The position numbers and the translations under genes are program-made. Of a stretch of 64,000 nucleotides of DNA, positions 16,686 through 23,611 are shown in pieces. The stretch comes from Rhizobiales bacterium GAS188 (GTDB taxonomy: Bacteria > Pseudomonadota > Alphaproteobacteria > Rhizobiales > Beijerinckiaceae): positions 5,394,001 to 5,458,000 of the forward strand of contig FNSS01000001.1 in the NCBI GenBank assembly GCA_900104855.1, given 5' to 3'. Each line of letters starts with the position of its first letter. Position 1 is the first letter of the stretch. A model generated the notes under the pieces. The model was not told the origin of the DNA. It made no database searches and saw only the letters and a program-made list of their open reading frames with translations.

Positions 16686-17021
16686 ATGGCCCAAATCGTC
16701 ATCACCTATTGGCGCGACATCCCGGCGCAAGTGACGGCTTCGCTCCCCGGAGGCCGCAGGGCAGGGCGCGTCAAGCGCGAGCTCTCGCCGCGTTTCGCCC
16801 AGGCGATCGACATGGCCGCGATGCGCGACGGCGCCACCGGGACCGATGCCTACCTCGCCGATTGGCGCCAGGGCGAAACTCTGCCCTGCGGCGATGATCT
16901 CGAGACCGCGCTCTCGACCGAGGTCGCGCGCCTCGAGAGCGCCTATGACGCTGAGCGCTTGCGCGCCCTGATCGCGGCCGGCGGACGCGAGGCGAGCTTA
17001 AGCGAAGCGAATGGCGAGTAG
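16686..17021 (+). CDS. 'Virulence factor' family small protein (function unknown)
   Basis: The 111-residue protein matches the short 'virulence factor' Pfam family: the start MAQIVITYWRDIPAQV, then RVKRELSPRFAQAIDMAAM and a Trp-containing YLADWRQG segment. Despite its name, the family usually sits in corrinoid/methyltransferase clusters, as here between DUF1638 and the ASKHA activase. ATG 16686 starts 5 bp after the previous stop, so the genes are co-translated. The final residues (SEANGE) and TAG stop fall inside a palindromic repeat, which may have replaced the original C-terminus. Confidence 0.75.
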   Translation: MAQIVITYWRDIPAQVTASLPGGRRAGRVKRELSPRFAQAIDMAAMRDGATGTDAYLADWRQGETLPCGDDLETALSTEVARLESAYDAERLRALIAAGGREASLSEANGE

Positions 17022-17098
17022 CGAATGGCGAGTAGGAAAAACCTCAAGATGCCGAATCGGCTATTCGCTACTCGCCATTCGCTACTCGCTACCTGCTA
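17001..17098. repeat. Heptad-type inverted repeat (GCGAATGGCGAGTA type), copy 2
   Basis: The left arm, 17001-17036, is made of alternating GCGAATG and GCGAGTA heptamers. The right arm, 17061-17098, contains the reverse-complement units CTACTCG, CCATTCG and CTATTCG. A 24-bp loop separates them. The repeat contains the stop codon of the preceding gene and ends 12 bp before the start of the next, so the hairpin lies inside a polycistronic transcript. Confidence 0.85.
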
Positions 17099-17109
17099 AG
17101 GCACTTCGC

Positions 17110-19110
17110 ATGGCTGAGCACACAATCGCATTCTCGCCTTCGGGCAAGCGCGGACACTTCGCCTCGGGCGTCAGCGTCCTCGAGGCGGCGCGCCGGCTCG
17201 GCGTCGATCTCGATTCCGTCTGCGGCGGGCGCGGCATTTGCGGGCGCTGCCGGGTCGCGGTGGTCGAGGGCGCGGACGTCAAGCGCGACATCGTCTCGGG
17301 CCCTGATCATGCCAGCGCGCCCGGCGCGGTCGAGGAGCGTTATGCCAGGCTGCGCGGCGCCTTCGGCCCGGGCGAGCGGCTCGGCTGCCAGGCCCGCATC
17401 TGCGGCGACCTCCTCATCGATGTGCCGGCCGAGTCGCAGCTGCATCGGCAAGTGGTGCGCAAGCGCGCCGAAGCCTATCCGGTCAAGGTCGATCCCGTGG
17501 TGCGGCTCCACTATGTCGAGGTCGCGCCGCCCGACATGGCCGATCCGTCGAGCGATTTCCGCCGCCTCGCGAAGGCGCTCGCCGACCAATGGGGGCTTGC
17601 GGATCTGCGCGCCGATCTCGGGGTGCTGCGCGGCCTGCAGAAGACGCTGCGCGCCGGCAATTTCGCGGTGACGGCCGCGGTGCGGCATGGATGCGACATC
17701 GTGGCGCTCTATCCGGGTCTCAAGGAACGCGTCTGCGGCCTCGCCTTCGATATCGGCTCGACCACGGTCGCGGCGCATCTCTGCGATCTCACGAGCGGCA
17801 ATGTGCTGGCCTCGGGCGGGCGCATGAACCCGCAGATCCGCCTCGGCGAGGATCTGATGAGCCGCGTCTCCTACATCATGATGCATCCGGGCGGCGATCG
17901 CGAGTTGACGCTCGCCATCCACGAGGCTCTGGCGGGGCTCGCCGAAGAGACCGCGAAAGAGGCCAAGGTCGCGCTCACCGATATCGTCGAGGTCACGCTC
18001 GCCGGCAATCCGATCATGCATCATCTGGCGCTCGGCCTCGATCCGACCGAGCTCGGCATGGCGCCCTTTGCGCTCACCATCGATGCCGGCTTCGATGCGC
18101 CGGCGCGCGAGATCGGCCTGTCGATCGCACCCGGCGCTTATGCGCACGCCTTGCCCTGCATCGGCGGCCATGTGGGCGCGGATGCGGCCGCCGTGGTCTT
18201 GTGCGAGGGGCCTTATCTCGGCGACGAGCTCCGCCTCATCGTCGATGTCGGCACCAATGCCGAGATCGTGCTCGGCAACCGCACTCGCCTGCTCGCCTGC
18301 TCCTCGCCGACCGGTCCCGCCTTCGAGGGGGCGCAGATCAGCTGCGGGCAGCGCGCGGCACCCGGCGCCATCGAGCGCCTGCGCATCGACCGGGACACGC
18401 TCGAGCCGCGCTTCAAGGTGATCGGCAGCGAATTATGGTCGCATGAGGAGGGCTTCGCAGCTGCTTCCGGGCGCGCCGGCGCCACCGGCATTTGCGGCTC
18501 GGGCATCATCGAGGCGGTGGCCGAGATGGCGATCGCCGGCATCCTGCGCCCGGACGGCATCATCGACGGCGAGATGGCGGCTCGCACCTCGCGCATCGTC
18601 GCCGATGGCCGCACCTTCGCCTATGTGATCTCCGAGGGGGAGCCGAGGATCGCCATTACGCAAGGCGATATCCGCGCCATCCAGCTCGCCAAGGCGGCGC
18701 TCTATGCCGGCGTCAAGCTGTTGATGGAGCGCTATGGCGTGACGCATGTCGACCGCATCACGCTCGCGGGCGCCTTCGGCAGCCACATCGATCCGCTCTA
18801 TGCGATGGCGCTCGGCCTCATTCCCGATTGCCCTCTCGACAAGGTGTCGTCTGCCGGCAATGCTGCAGGCACCGGAGCGCGCATCGCCTTGTTGAATGCA
18901 GGCTCGCGCCGGGAGATCGGCGAGGTGGTGCAGCGTATCGAGAAGGTGGAGACGGCGATCGAGCCGGCCTTCCAGGCTCATTTCGTCGAAGCGATGGCGA
19001 TCCCGCATGCGAGCGACGCCTTCCCACATCTCGAGGCGCGTCTCGGCGTCAGCTTCAAACGCGGTCTCGCCGAAGAGCCACGGCGCCGAGGCGGAAGGCG
19101 GCGAGGATAG
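17110..19110 (+). CDS. Corrinoid-activating protein: 2Fe-2S ferredoxin plus ASKHA domain (RACE/RamA-like, DUF4445)
   Basis: This 666-residue protein probably reduces inactive Co(II) corrinoid to Co(I) at the cost of ATP. The N-terminal plant-type ferredoxin domain has CGGRGICGRC near residues 40-49 with a further Cys near 100 (LGCQARIC). After a linker, the C-terminal actin-like ATPase part begins at FDIGSTTVAAHL (about 215) and shows LAGNPIMHHL, VDVGTNAEIVLGN, CSSPTGPAFEG and LAGAFGSHID. ATG 17110 starts the family homology; upstream in-frame codons come from the repeat. It is last in the plus-strand corrinoid group. The Arg-rich tail after about residue 655 is not conserved-looking. Confidence 0.92.
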   Translation: MAEHTIAFSPSGKRGHFASGVSVLEAARRLGVDLDSVCGGRGICGRCRVAVVEGADVKRDIVSGPDHASAPGAVEERYARLRGAFGPGERLGCQARICGDLLIDVPAESQLHRQVVRKRAEAYPVKVDPVVRLHYVEVAPPDMADPSSDFRRLAKALADQWGLADLRADLGVLRGLQKTLRAGNFAVTAAVRHGCDIVALYPGLKERVCGLAFDIGSTTVAAHLCDLTSGNVLASGGRMNPQIRLGEDLMSRVSYIMMHPGGDRELTLAIHEALAGLAEETAKEAKVALTDIVEVTLAGNPIMHHLALGLDPTELGMAPFALTIDAGFDAPAREIGLSIAPGAYAHALPCIGGHVGADAAAVVLCEGPYLGDELRLIVDVGTNAEIVLGNRTRLLACSSPTGPAFEGAQISCGQRAAPGAIERLRIDRDTLEPRFKVIGSELWSHEEGFAAASGRAGATGICGSGIIEAVAEMAIAGILRPDGIIDGEMAARTSRIVADGRTFAYVISEGEPRIAITQGDIRAIQLAKAALYAGVKLLMERYGVTHVDRITLAGAFGSHIDPLYAMALGLIPDCPLDKVSSAGNAAGTGARIALLNAGSRREIGEVVQRIEKVETAIEPAFQAHFVEAMAIPHASDAFPHLEARLGVSFKRGLAEEPRRRGGRRRG

Positions 19111-19198
19111 GGGTGTCGAGCCCAGCCTCAAGCCGCATTTCACCTGATAATACAGGTCAAGAACAGGTGGCGGAAGAGACCATTGCTCCTGCCGTGCT

Positions 19199-19813
19199 TT
19201 AGACCGGGCCGCGGCTCGCTGCCGAAACCAGAGTGAAAGCCGCTGCGACGAGCGCGCGCGTCGGTCCCATTTCTCCAAGCAGCTGGCCGTTCACATAGGC
19301 CCCGTCGATCAGGAGCACGAGCTGGTCCGCCAGTTCGTCGGGCCGGCGGATACCCATGCGCTTCGCCAGCCTGCTCAACCGGTTGCGCAATTCGGTCTTG
19401 TGCCTGGCCGCAACCTTGCGAGCCGGGTGTCCGGGCGCCGCGAAGGTGGTTGCCACATTGAGGAAGGAGCAGCCCCGGTATCTCGGTTCGGCTATATGGT
19501 CGGCAATGCTCTTGAGATGTGACTCGAGCTCCACTCGCGCGTCACTTTCGTGGCCCGCGATTTCGTCCCAGCCCTTCCAGTAGTTCGCGTCATCTTGCTC
19601 GAGCACGGCGGCGATGAGGTCGTCCTTGGTGGCGAAGTGCCTGTAGAGGCTCGTCTTGGCAACGCCGGACCGTTCAACGACGAGATCGACGCCGACCGCT
19701 CTGGGGCCTTCCTGATAAAACAGAGCCGCCGCCGCTTCCAGGATGCGGTCACGCACGCTGACAGCTCCGGGTCTCCCGGCATCCGAGGTTGCGGCCGCTG
19801 CGCTTTTGCTCAC
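19199..19813 (-). CDS. TetR family transcriptional regulator
   Basis: A 204-residue repressor. The helix-turn-helix is near residues 20-70 (RILEAAAALFYQEGPRAVGV, ERSGVAKTSLYRHFATKDDL). GTG 19813 is preferred because it is preceded by GAGGAA at a good distance; an ATG pair at 19846/19843 gives a longer protein without a clear Shine-Dalgarno. The C-terminal domain (LVLLIDGAYVNGQLLG) is of the type common in TetR regulators of small-molecule metabolism. It is divergent from a PEP-mutase-like gene and is likely autoregulated with it through the inverted repeat at 19908-19921. Confidence 0.88.
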   Translation of the reverse strand: MSKSAAAATSDAGRPGAVSVRDRILEAAAALFYQEGPRAVGVDLVVERSGVAKTSLYRHFATKDDLIAAVLEQDDANYWKGWDEIAGHESDARVELESHLKSIADHIAEPRYRGCSFLNVATTFAAPGHPARKVAARHKTELRNRLSRLAKRMGIRRPDELADQLVLLIDGAYVNGQLLGEMGPTRALVAAAFTLVSAASRGPV

Positions 19814-19878
19814 GGGTATTCCTCGATAGGCGCGTGATCTCATCATGGCGCTCGAGACGCAGCCTAGCAGTTGACCTG

Positions 19879-19937
19879 TTGACACGCTACCGATCTGTAT
19901 CTACGCTACAGACCTGTCTGTTTCGTTAGATATCTAA
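19879..19937. promoter_or_regulatory. Candidate promoter and TetR operator between tetR and the PEP-mutase-like gene
   Basis: A perfect -35 hexamer TTGACA lies at 19879-19884 with a weak -10 candidate TACGCT 17 bp downstream. The sequence ACAGAC-CT-GTCTGT at 19908-19921 is an inverted repeat with 6-bp arms, typical of TetR operators, and would sit at the transcription start. A perfect 12-bp palindrome, TTAGATATCTAA, follows at 19926-19937. Assignment to this TetR is inference. Confidence 0.55.
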
Positions 19938-20037
19938 TCCACCGCGTCCGAAACGCCGAAGCACAGGAGGACCTATCGATGGCGTCGCTCGCTTCGGCAC
20001 AACCGTCATTCGACTTTCATTGACGCTGCCGATTAGT

Positions 20038-20055
20038 GTCGGCTGCGCAGCCGAC
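20038..20055. promoter_or_regulatory. 18-bp perfect palindrome in the 5' leader of the PEP-mutase-like gene
   Basis: GTCGGCTGC/GCAGCCGAC is exactly self-complementary and lies 41-58 bp upstream of ATG 20096. It could be a further regulator site or form a small RNA hairpin in the leader. No further support is visible. Confidence 0.4.
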
Positions 20056-20095
20056 CGGCAAGCATTCGGCTTTCCATCCGACACGGAGCTCGATC

Positions 20096-20899
20096 ATGAC
20101 CTTGGACCGGACCTTCAGGAGCCTTCACGACGGCCCCGACATTCTCTTGCTTGCCAATGCCTGGGATGCCGGCAGCGCCCGATTGATCGAGAGCCGGGGC
20201 GCGAAGGCGATCGCGACGACCAGCGCGGGGCTCGCCTGGTCACGAGGGTATCCGGACGGTGACGTCCTGCCACGCGAGCACCATCTCGACGCCATTCGCG
20301 AGATCGCCCGCGTCATTCGCGTGCCGCTCACCGTCGATATCGAAAGCGGCTATTCGGATGACTCGACCACGGTGGAGCGAATGGTCGCCAGCGTCATCGA
20401 TGCCGGAGCCGTCGGCATCAATATCGAGGATGGCGGCGGTTCGCCGGAGCTGTTATGCGCCAAGATCGAGGCGGCGAGGCGAAGCGCCGCGAGCGCGGGC
20501 ATCGACCTGTTCGTCAACGCCCGCACCGATGTCTATCTGCGCGGTCTCGCAGCCGGCGATGCCGCCGCTGAGGAGGTGATGCGACGCGCCCGCCTTTACA
20601 GATCGGCCGGTTGCGATTGCCTGTTCGTGCCGATCCTCGCCGACGGACCCACCATCGCTGCGATCGCGAGCGCGATCGCCCCGCTCCCGCTCAACATCAT
20701 GCTGGTGCCGGGGTTGCCGACGAACGACCAGCTTCGAGCACATGGCGTCCGGCGCCTGAGCGCTGGGTCCGCAATCGCCCAGGCCGTGCTGGCGCGCACC
20801 AGCAAGCTCACCGATGACTTCCTCTCGGGCAGGGCCGACGAGATGTTCGTTGCGACGGCTGATTACGGCGCGACCAACAGGCTGTTCCTACCCGTCTGA
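20096..20899 (+). CDS. Isocitrate lyase/PEP mutase family protein
   Basis: The 267-residue TIM-barrel protein belongs to the isocitrate lyase/phosphoenolpyruvate mutase superfamily. Motifs are LLANAWDAGSARL (about 16-28), IATTSAGLAWSRGYPDGD, the Mg-binding VDIESGY near 80, GINIEDGG near 110 and NARTDVYLRG near 145. The family has 2-methylisocitrate lyase, oxaloacetate hydrolase and carboxyvinyl-carboxyphosphonate enzymes; the Cys of true lyases (KKCGH) is absent, so the reaction is unclear. ATG 20096 is preceded by GGAG; the frame extends 20 codons upstream through a palindrome. It is divergent from and probably controlled by the TetR gene. Confidence 0.88.
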   Translation: MTLDRTFRSLHDGPDILLLANAWDAGSARLIESRGAKAIATTSAGLAWSRGYPDGDVLPREHHLDAIREIARVIRVPLTVDIESGYSDDSTTVERMVASVIDAGAVGINIEDGGGSPELLCAKIEAARRSAASAGIDLFVNARTDVYLRGLAAGDAAAEEVMRRARLYRSAGCDCLFVPILADGPTIAAIASAIAPLPLNIMLVPGLPTNDQLRAHGVRRLSAGSAIAQAVLARTSKLTDDFLSGRADEMFVATADYGATNRLFLPV

Positions 20900-20911
20900 A
20901 ACGCTCTCGCC

Positions 20912-21003
20912 GGCGAGTAGCGAATAGCGAATAGGGAATAGGGAATGGATGTCTGGAATCCTGGCCCTGCTTCCATTCCAGTCATTGCCATTCGCCATTC
21001 GCC
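20912..21003. repeat. Heptad-type inverted repeat (GCGAGTAGCGAATAG type), copy 3
   Basis: The left arm 20912-20948 runs through GCGAGTA, GCGAATA and GGGAATA units. The right arm 20972-21003 contains CCATTCC, CCATTCG and CCATTCGCC. It fills the space between the 3' ends of the PEP-mutase-like gene and merR and could act as a bidirectional terminator. Confidence 0.8.
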
Positions 21004-21015
21004 AGCGTCGCGAAT

Positions 21016-21486
21016 TCATGCGGCTGAGGCGCCTTTCGCCGCGCGAGCCTTGCGGCGGCGTGCTTGGCCGACGACCGGCCGCATCTCGAACAGCGCATCG
21101 ATGATCGGGCACTCCGGAACTTGATCGCCTGTGCATTGCGCAGCCATGTCCGACATCACCCGCTCCAGGCGTCGCAGGTCAACGATCTTCTGACGAATAG
21201 CCGTGAGATGCTCGACGGTGAGCGCATGCACTTCGCCGCAAGTATAGGCATGTCCGTCGACAAGGCGCAGCAGCTCCCGCAGCTCGTCGAGGCTGAATCC
21301 GAGTTCCCGCCCGCGCCGGATGAAATGCAACCGCCTCACATGCTCAGCCCGGTAGATGCGATAGCCGCCGGCGCTGCGTGCGGGTGAGGGCATGACACCG
21401 ATCTTCTCGTAGTAGCGGATCGTCTCGATGTTCACGCCGCTGCGCTCCGACAGAGCCCCGATGGAAAGCTCTTCGGTCATCTGCAT
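21016..21486 (-). CDS. merR: MerR family mercury-responsive regulator
   Basis: The 156-residue regulator has the MerR winged helix-turn-helix at residues 7-75 (GVNIETIRYYEKIGVMP, GGYRIY) and a C-terminal metal-binding loop. Cys83, Cys118 and Cys126 match the three mercury-binding Cys of Tn501 MerR (82, 117, 126) in position, and CPII follows as in MerR proteins. ATG 21486 is chosen because of GAGG 7 bp upstream; an inner ATG lies at 21480. It is divergent from merT, and the spacer holds a MerR-type promoter, so it represses and, with Hg(II), activates merTP. Confidence 0.9.
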   Translation of the reverse strand: MQMTEELSIGALSERSGVNIETIRYYEKIGVMPSPARSAGGYRIYRAEHVRRLHFIRRGRELGFSLDELRELLRLVDGHAYTCGEVHALTVEHLTAIRQKIVDLRRLERVMSDMAAQCTGDQVPECPIIDALFEMRPVVGQARRRKARAAKGASAA

Positions 21487-21519
21487 CGCTGACCTCACCA
21501 ACCCGTGAAAAGCTCGCGC

Positions 21520-21550
21520 TTGACCCTGTAGTCGCTACAGGCCTCAGGGT
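21520..21550 (+). promoter_or_regulatory. MerR-type promoter and operator for merTP
   Basis: The -35 TTGACC is at 21520-21525 and the -10 CAGGGT at 21545-21550, with the long 19-bp spacer typical of MerR-activated promoters. The spacer holds the dyad CCTGTAG-TCG-CTACAGG (21525-21541), a perfect 7-3-7 inverted repeat, in the same register as the Tn501/Tn21 mer operator. The predicted start site is about 24 bp before the merT ATG. Confidence 0.85.
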
Positions 21551-21580
21551 CACCATAGACCAATTGCGGGAACGTGCTCA

Positions 21581-21997
21581 ATGAGGCTGCGAGACAACAC
21601 CACGGTCCTGCCGGACACGGCCCCGACGCCGCCGCAGAGGCATTTGGACGGCGCAGCCCTCCTGTCGGCCGGCGGCATCCTGGCGGCGCTGGGCGCGGCC
21701 ACCTGTTGCGTGGTGCCGTTCGCATTGTTTTTCGCTGGCGTCAGCGGGGCATGGATCGGCAATTTGACCGCCTTGAAGCCATATCAGCCGGTCTTCGTCG
21801 GGATCGCCGTCGCCTGCCTCTGCGGCGGCTGCTTTGCCGTCTACCGCAAATCGAAGACGGTCGATTGCGTCGAGGGCTCCTATTGCGCCCGCCCGTCGTC
21901 CAACCGGATCGCGAAGCTCGGGCTGTGGACCGCGACCATTCTGATCATCATTGCGGTCGGCTTCCCCTACGTCGCCCGCTTCTTCCTCGACGCCTGA
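21581..21997 (+). CDS. merT: Mercuric transport protein MerT
   Basis: This 138-residue inner-membrane protein moves Hg(II) into the cytoplasm. Three hydrophobic segments are present (about 27-50, 60-80 and 110-132). The vicinal pair Cys42-Cys43 in ATCCVVPF lies in the first segment, and a second Cys pair lies in the cytoplasmic loop (DCVEGSYCARPS), both hallmarks of MerT. The N-terminus is longer than in Tn501 MerT. It starts 31 bp after the MerR-type promoter and is followed after 18 bp by merP. Confidence 0.88.
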   Translation: MRLRDNTTVLPDTAPTPPQRHLDGAALLSAGGILAALGAATCCVVPFALFFAGVSGAWIGNLTALKPYQPVFVGIAVACLCGGCFAVYRKSKTVDCVEGSYCARPSSNRIAKLGLWTATILIIIAVGFPYVARFFLDA

Positions 21998-22015
21998 CAA
22001 ACAAGGAGATGACCG

Positions 22016-22303
22016 ATGAAGCTCTTGCCCCTCGTCGCCCTGACCGCCGTTCTGTTCTCATCGGCTGCGACCTTTGCTGCAGAACGCGCCGTGACGCTCA
22101 CCGTCGCCAACGCGACCTGCGAGCTCTGCGGCCCCATCGTGAAACGCTCTCTCACCCGCTTATCCGGCGTGCTCGATGTGCAGATATCGGAGGCAGAGGG
22201 CGCAGCGATCGCCAAGATCCGCTTCGACGACAGCCGCACCGAAGTGCCGGCGCTCATCGCGGCGACCACCAATGCCGGCTATCCCTCGCGCGTCGTGCAG
22301 TGA
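22016..22303 (+). CDS. merP: Periplasmic mercury-binding protein MerP
   Basis: The 95-residue protein has a signal peptide (residues 1-22, ending AAE) and a single heavy-metal-associated domain with the CxxC motif NATCELC (Cys35, Cys38) followed by the VKRSLTRLSGV helix. It would bind Hg(II) in the periplasm and pass it to MerT. AAGGAG lies 10 bp upstream of the ATG. The mer genes end here: the next gene is on the opposite strand, and no merA mercuric reductase is present in the window. Confidence 0.88.
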   Translation: MKLLPLVALTAVLFSSAATFAAERAVTLTVANATCELCGPIVKRSLTRLSGVLDVQISEAEGAAIAKIRFDDSRTEVPALIAATTNAGYPSRVVQ

Positions 22304-22334
22304 GGCGGCATTCTCGTGACGGCGGCGAGCTCGT

Positions 22335-23369
22335 CTAGGGCTGATTGCCGCCGGATCCAGTCCTGGCGCAGACCTGCATCGCCACGCCGAGGCGTTGGCG
22401 CTCTTCCGGCGTCAGGCGATCCGCGAGCACGCTCATCCAGAGCCCGGCCTTCTTCAATTCGCTCGCCGTGCAGCCGCAATAAGCGACGCAGCCGCGCCCA
22501 TCGCCGCCACGCGCCAGACATGTCGTCCGGCAGGCCTCGATGAAAGGGCGATCCTCGTCCGGCACGGCGCTTGCGTTCACCGTGAGCTGCGCCACGACGG
22601 AGAGGGTCCCGAACATCACGGGCTGGTGGATGAGGTAGATGGCGAGGCTGTGCCGCCCTGCGAAAGCCAGCGCGCGCGGCAGAAAGGCAAGAGGCTGCCA
22701 GCTTGCCGCGGCACTCGCTGCGAAGCGTGGCAGAGCGAGCCGGGCTGCCGCCATTCCGAGGAGGAAGGGGAAGAGCCAGGGGAAGACCGGCTCGTAATCG
22801 AGCGTCGCCGGCAAGGTCGTTCCGAGGCCGAGCCAGCGCAACCATGGCGCGTCGAGCCAGGGCCAAGCGACATCACCTTGTGCGAGCAGGCTTGGCTCAA
22901 GCAGGCTTGAGGCGAGCAGGCTTGGAACCAGCAAGGCGAGGAGCGCGGCGGCAAGCGTGACAGGCCATGGGGCGCGCAGGAAGACGAGGCCGATCAGGCT
23001 CGCCACCACGATCATATGCAGGATGCCGAAGAAGATGAATTTGCGCGGCATTCCATACCAGGTCGCGAGCGTGACGAGCGCCGCTGCGCCGGCGAGGATC
23101 GCGAGCCGCCTGAAATAGGCGTCCCAGCGGATCCTCCGGCGATGGGCGACCACCATGCTGACGCCGGCGAGCGCCAGGAAGCTGCCGGCGATCAGCCGCG
23201 CGAACCAGCGCCATGACGGCGTAGTGTCGACGCCGAGCTCCGCAAGGCCGAGGCTGTCGAGATCGAAAGCGCAGTGGAAGACGACCATGGCCACCAGCGC
23301 CGCGCCGCGCGCCGCATCGAGCGCGACGAAGCGAGCGGGCGCTGGCGGCGCCTCCGATGCGAGGCTCAT
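22335..23369 (-). CDS. DUF1624 / heparan-alpha-glucosaminide N-acetyltransferase-like membrane protein
   Basis: This 344-residue polytopic membrane protein starts FVALDAARGAALVAMVVFHCAFDL, the DUF1624 signature related to heparan-alpha-glucosaminide acetyltransferases. It has about eight membrane segments, and GRHSLAIYLIHQPVM near residue 245 marks the last. A C-terminal soluble tail of about 85 residues is rich in Cys (CRTTC, GCVAYCGC), suggesting disulfides or metal binding outside the membrane. ATG 23369 fits the homology. Within the gene at about 22883-22935 a degenerate GAGCAGGCTTG repeat encodes SLLASSLLEPSLLA. Its substrate is unknown. Confidence 0.8.
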   Translation of the reverse strand: MSLASEAPPAPARFVALDAARGAALVAMVVFHCAFDLDSLGLAELGVDTTPSWRWFARLIAGSFLALAGVSMVVAHRRRIRWDAYFRRLAILAGAAALVTLATWYGMPRKFIFFGILHMIVVASLIGLVFLRAPWPVTLAAALLALLVPSLLASSLLEPSLLAQGDVAWPWLDAPWLRWLGLGTTLPATLDYEPVFPWLFPFLLGMAAARLALPRFAASAAASWQPLAFLPRALAFAGRHSLAIYLIHQPVMFGTLSVVAQLTVNASAVPDEDRPFIEACRTTCLARGGDGRGCVAYCGCTASELKKAGLWMSVLADRLTPEERQRLGVAMQVCARTGSGGNQP

Positions 23370-23512
23370 TGCGGTGATGCGCCTGCCGGCAAGCGATCGT
23401 CGTTGAGGGGTTGGCGGAACGAAGGGTGGGCCATGCTGATCATGGCCCTCATTTCGCCGAGAAACGTCGCCTTCGCAAGGCGGCACCCTGGTTCAAACAC
23501 TCTCTCGCACAC

Positions 23513-23600
23513 GCCAAGACTCTCGCGGGCCAAGACTCTCGCAGATCAAGACTCTCGCAGATCAAGACTCTCGCAGATCAAGACCCTCGCAGGCCAAACT
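23513..23600. repeat. Five tandem copies of a 16-bp unit
   Basis: Units of the form (AT/GC)CAAGACTCTCGCAG start at 23513, 23529, 23545, 23561 and 23577, with a decayed sixth at 23593. Two consecutive units are identical. The repeat lies between two minus-strand genes, DUF1993 and DUF1624. A 16-bp period shifts the reading frame, so it is non-coding. It is too short and lacks spacers for a CRISPR array. Confidence 0.9.
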
Positions 23601-23611
23601 TCAGGCGCGGC

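Noticed and set aside
19111-19198. Possible small gene between the activase and tetR
   Set aside because: Only 88 bp with no start signal; probably a terminator region of convergent genes.
23513-23600. Possible CRISPR-like array
   Set aside because: Units are 16 bp with no spacers, and no cas genes are present.
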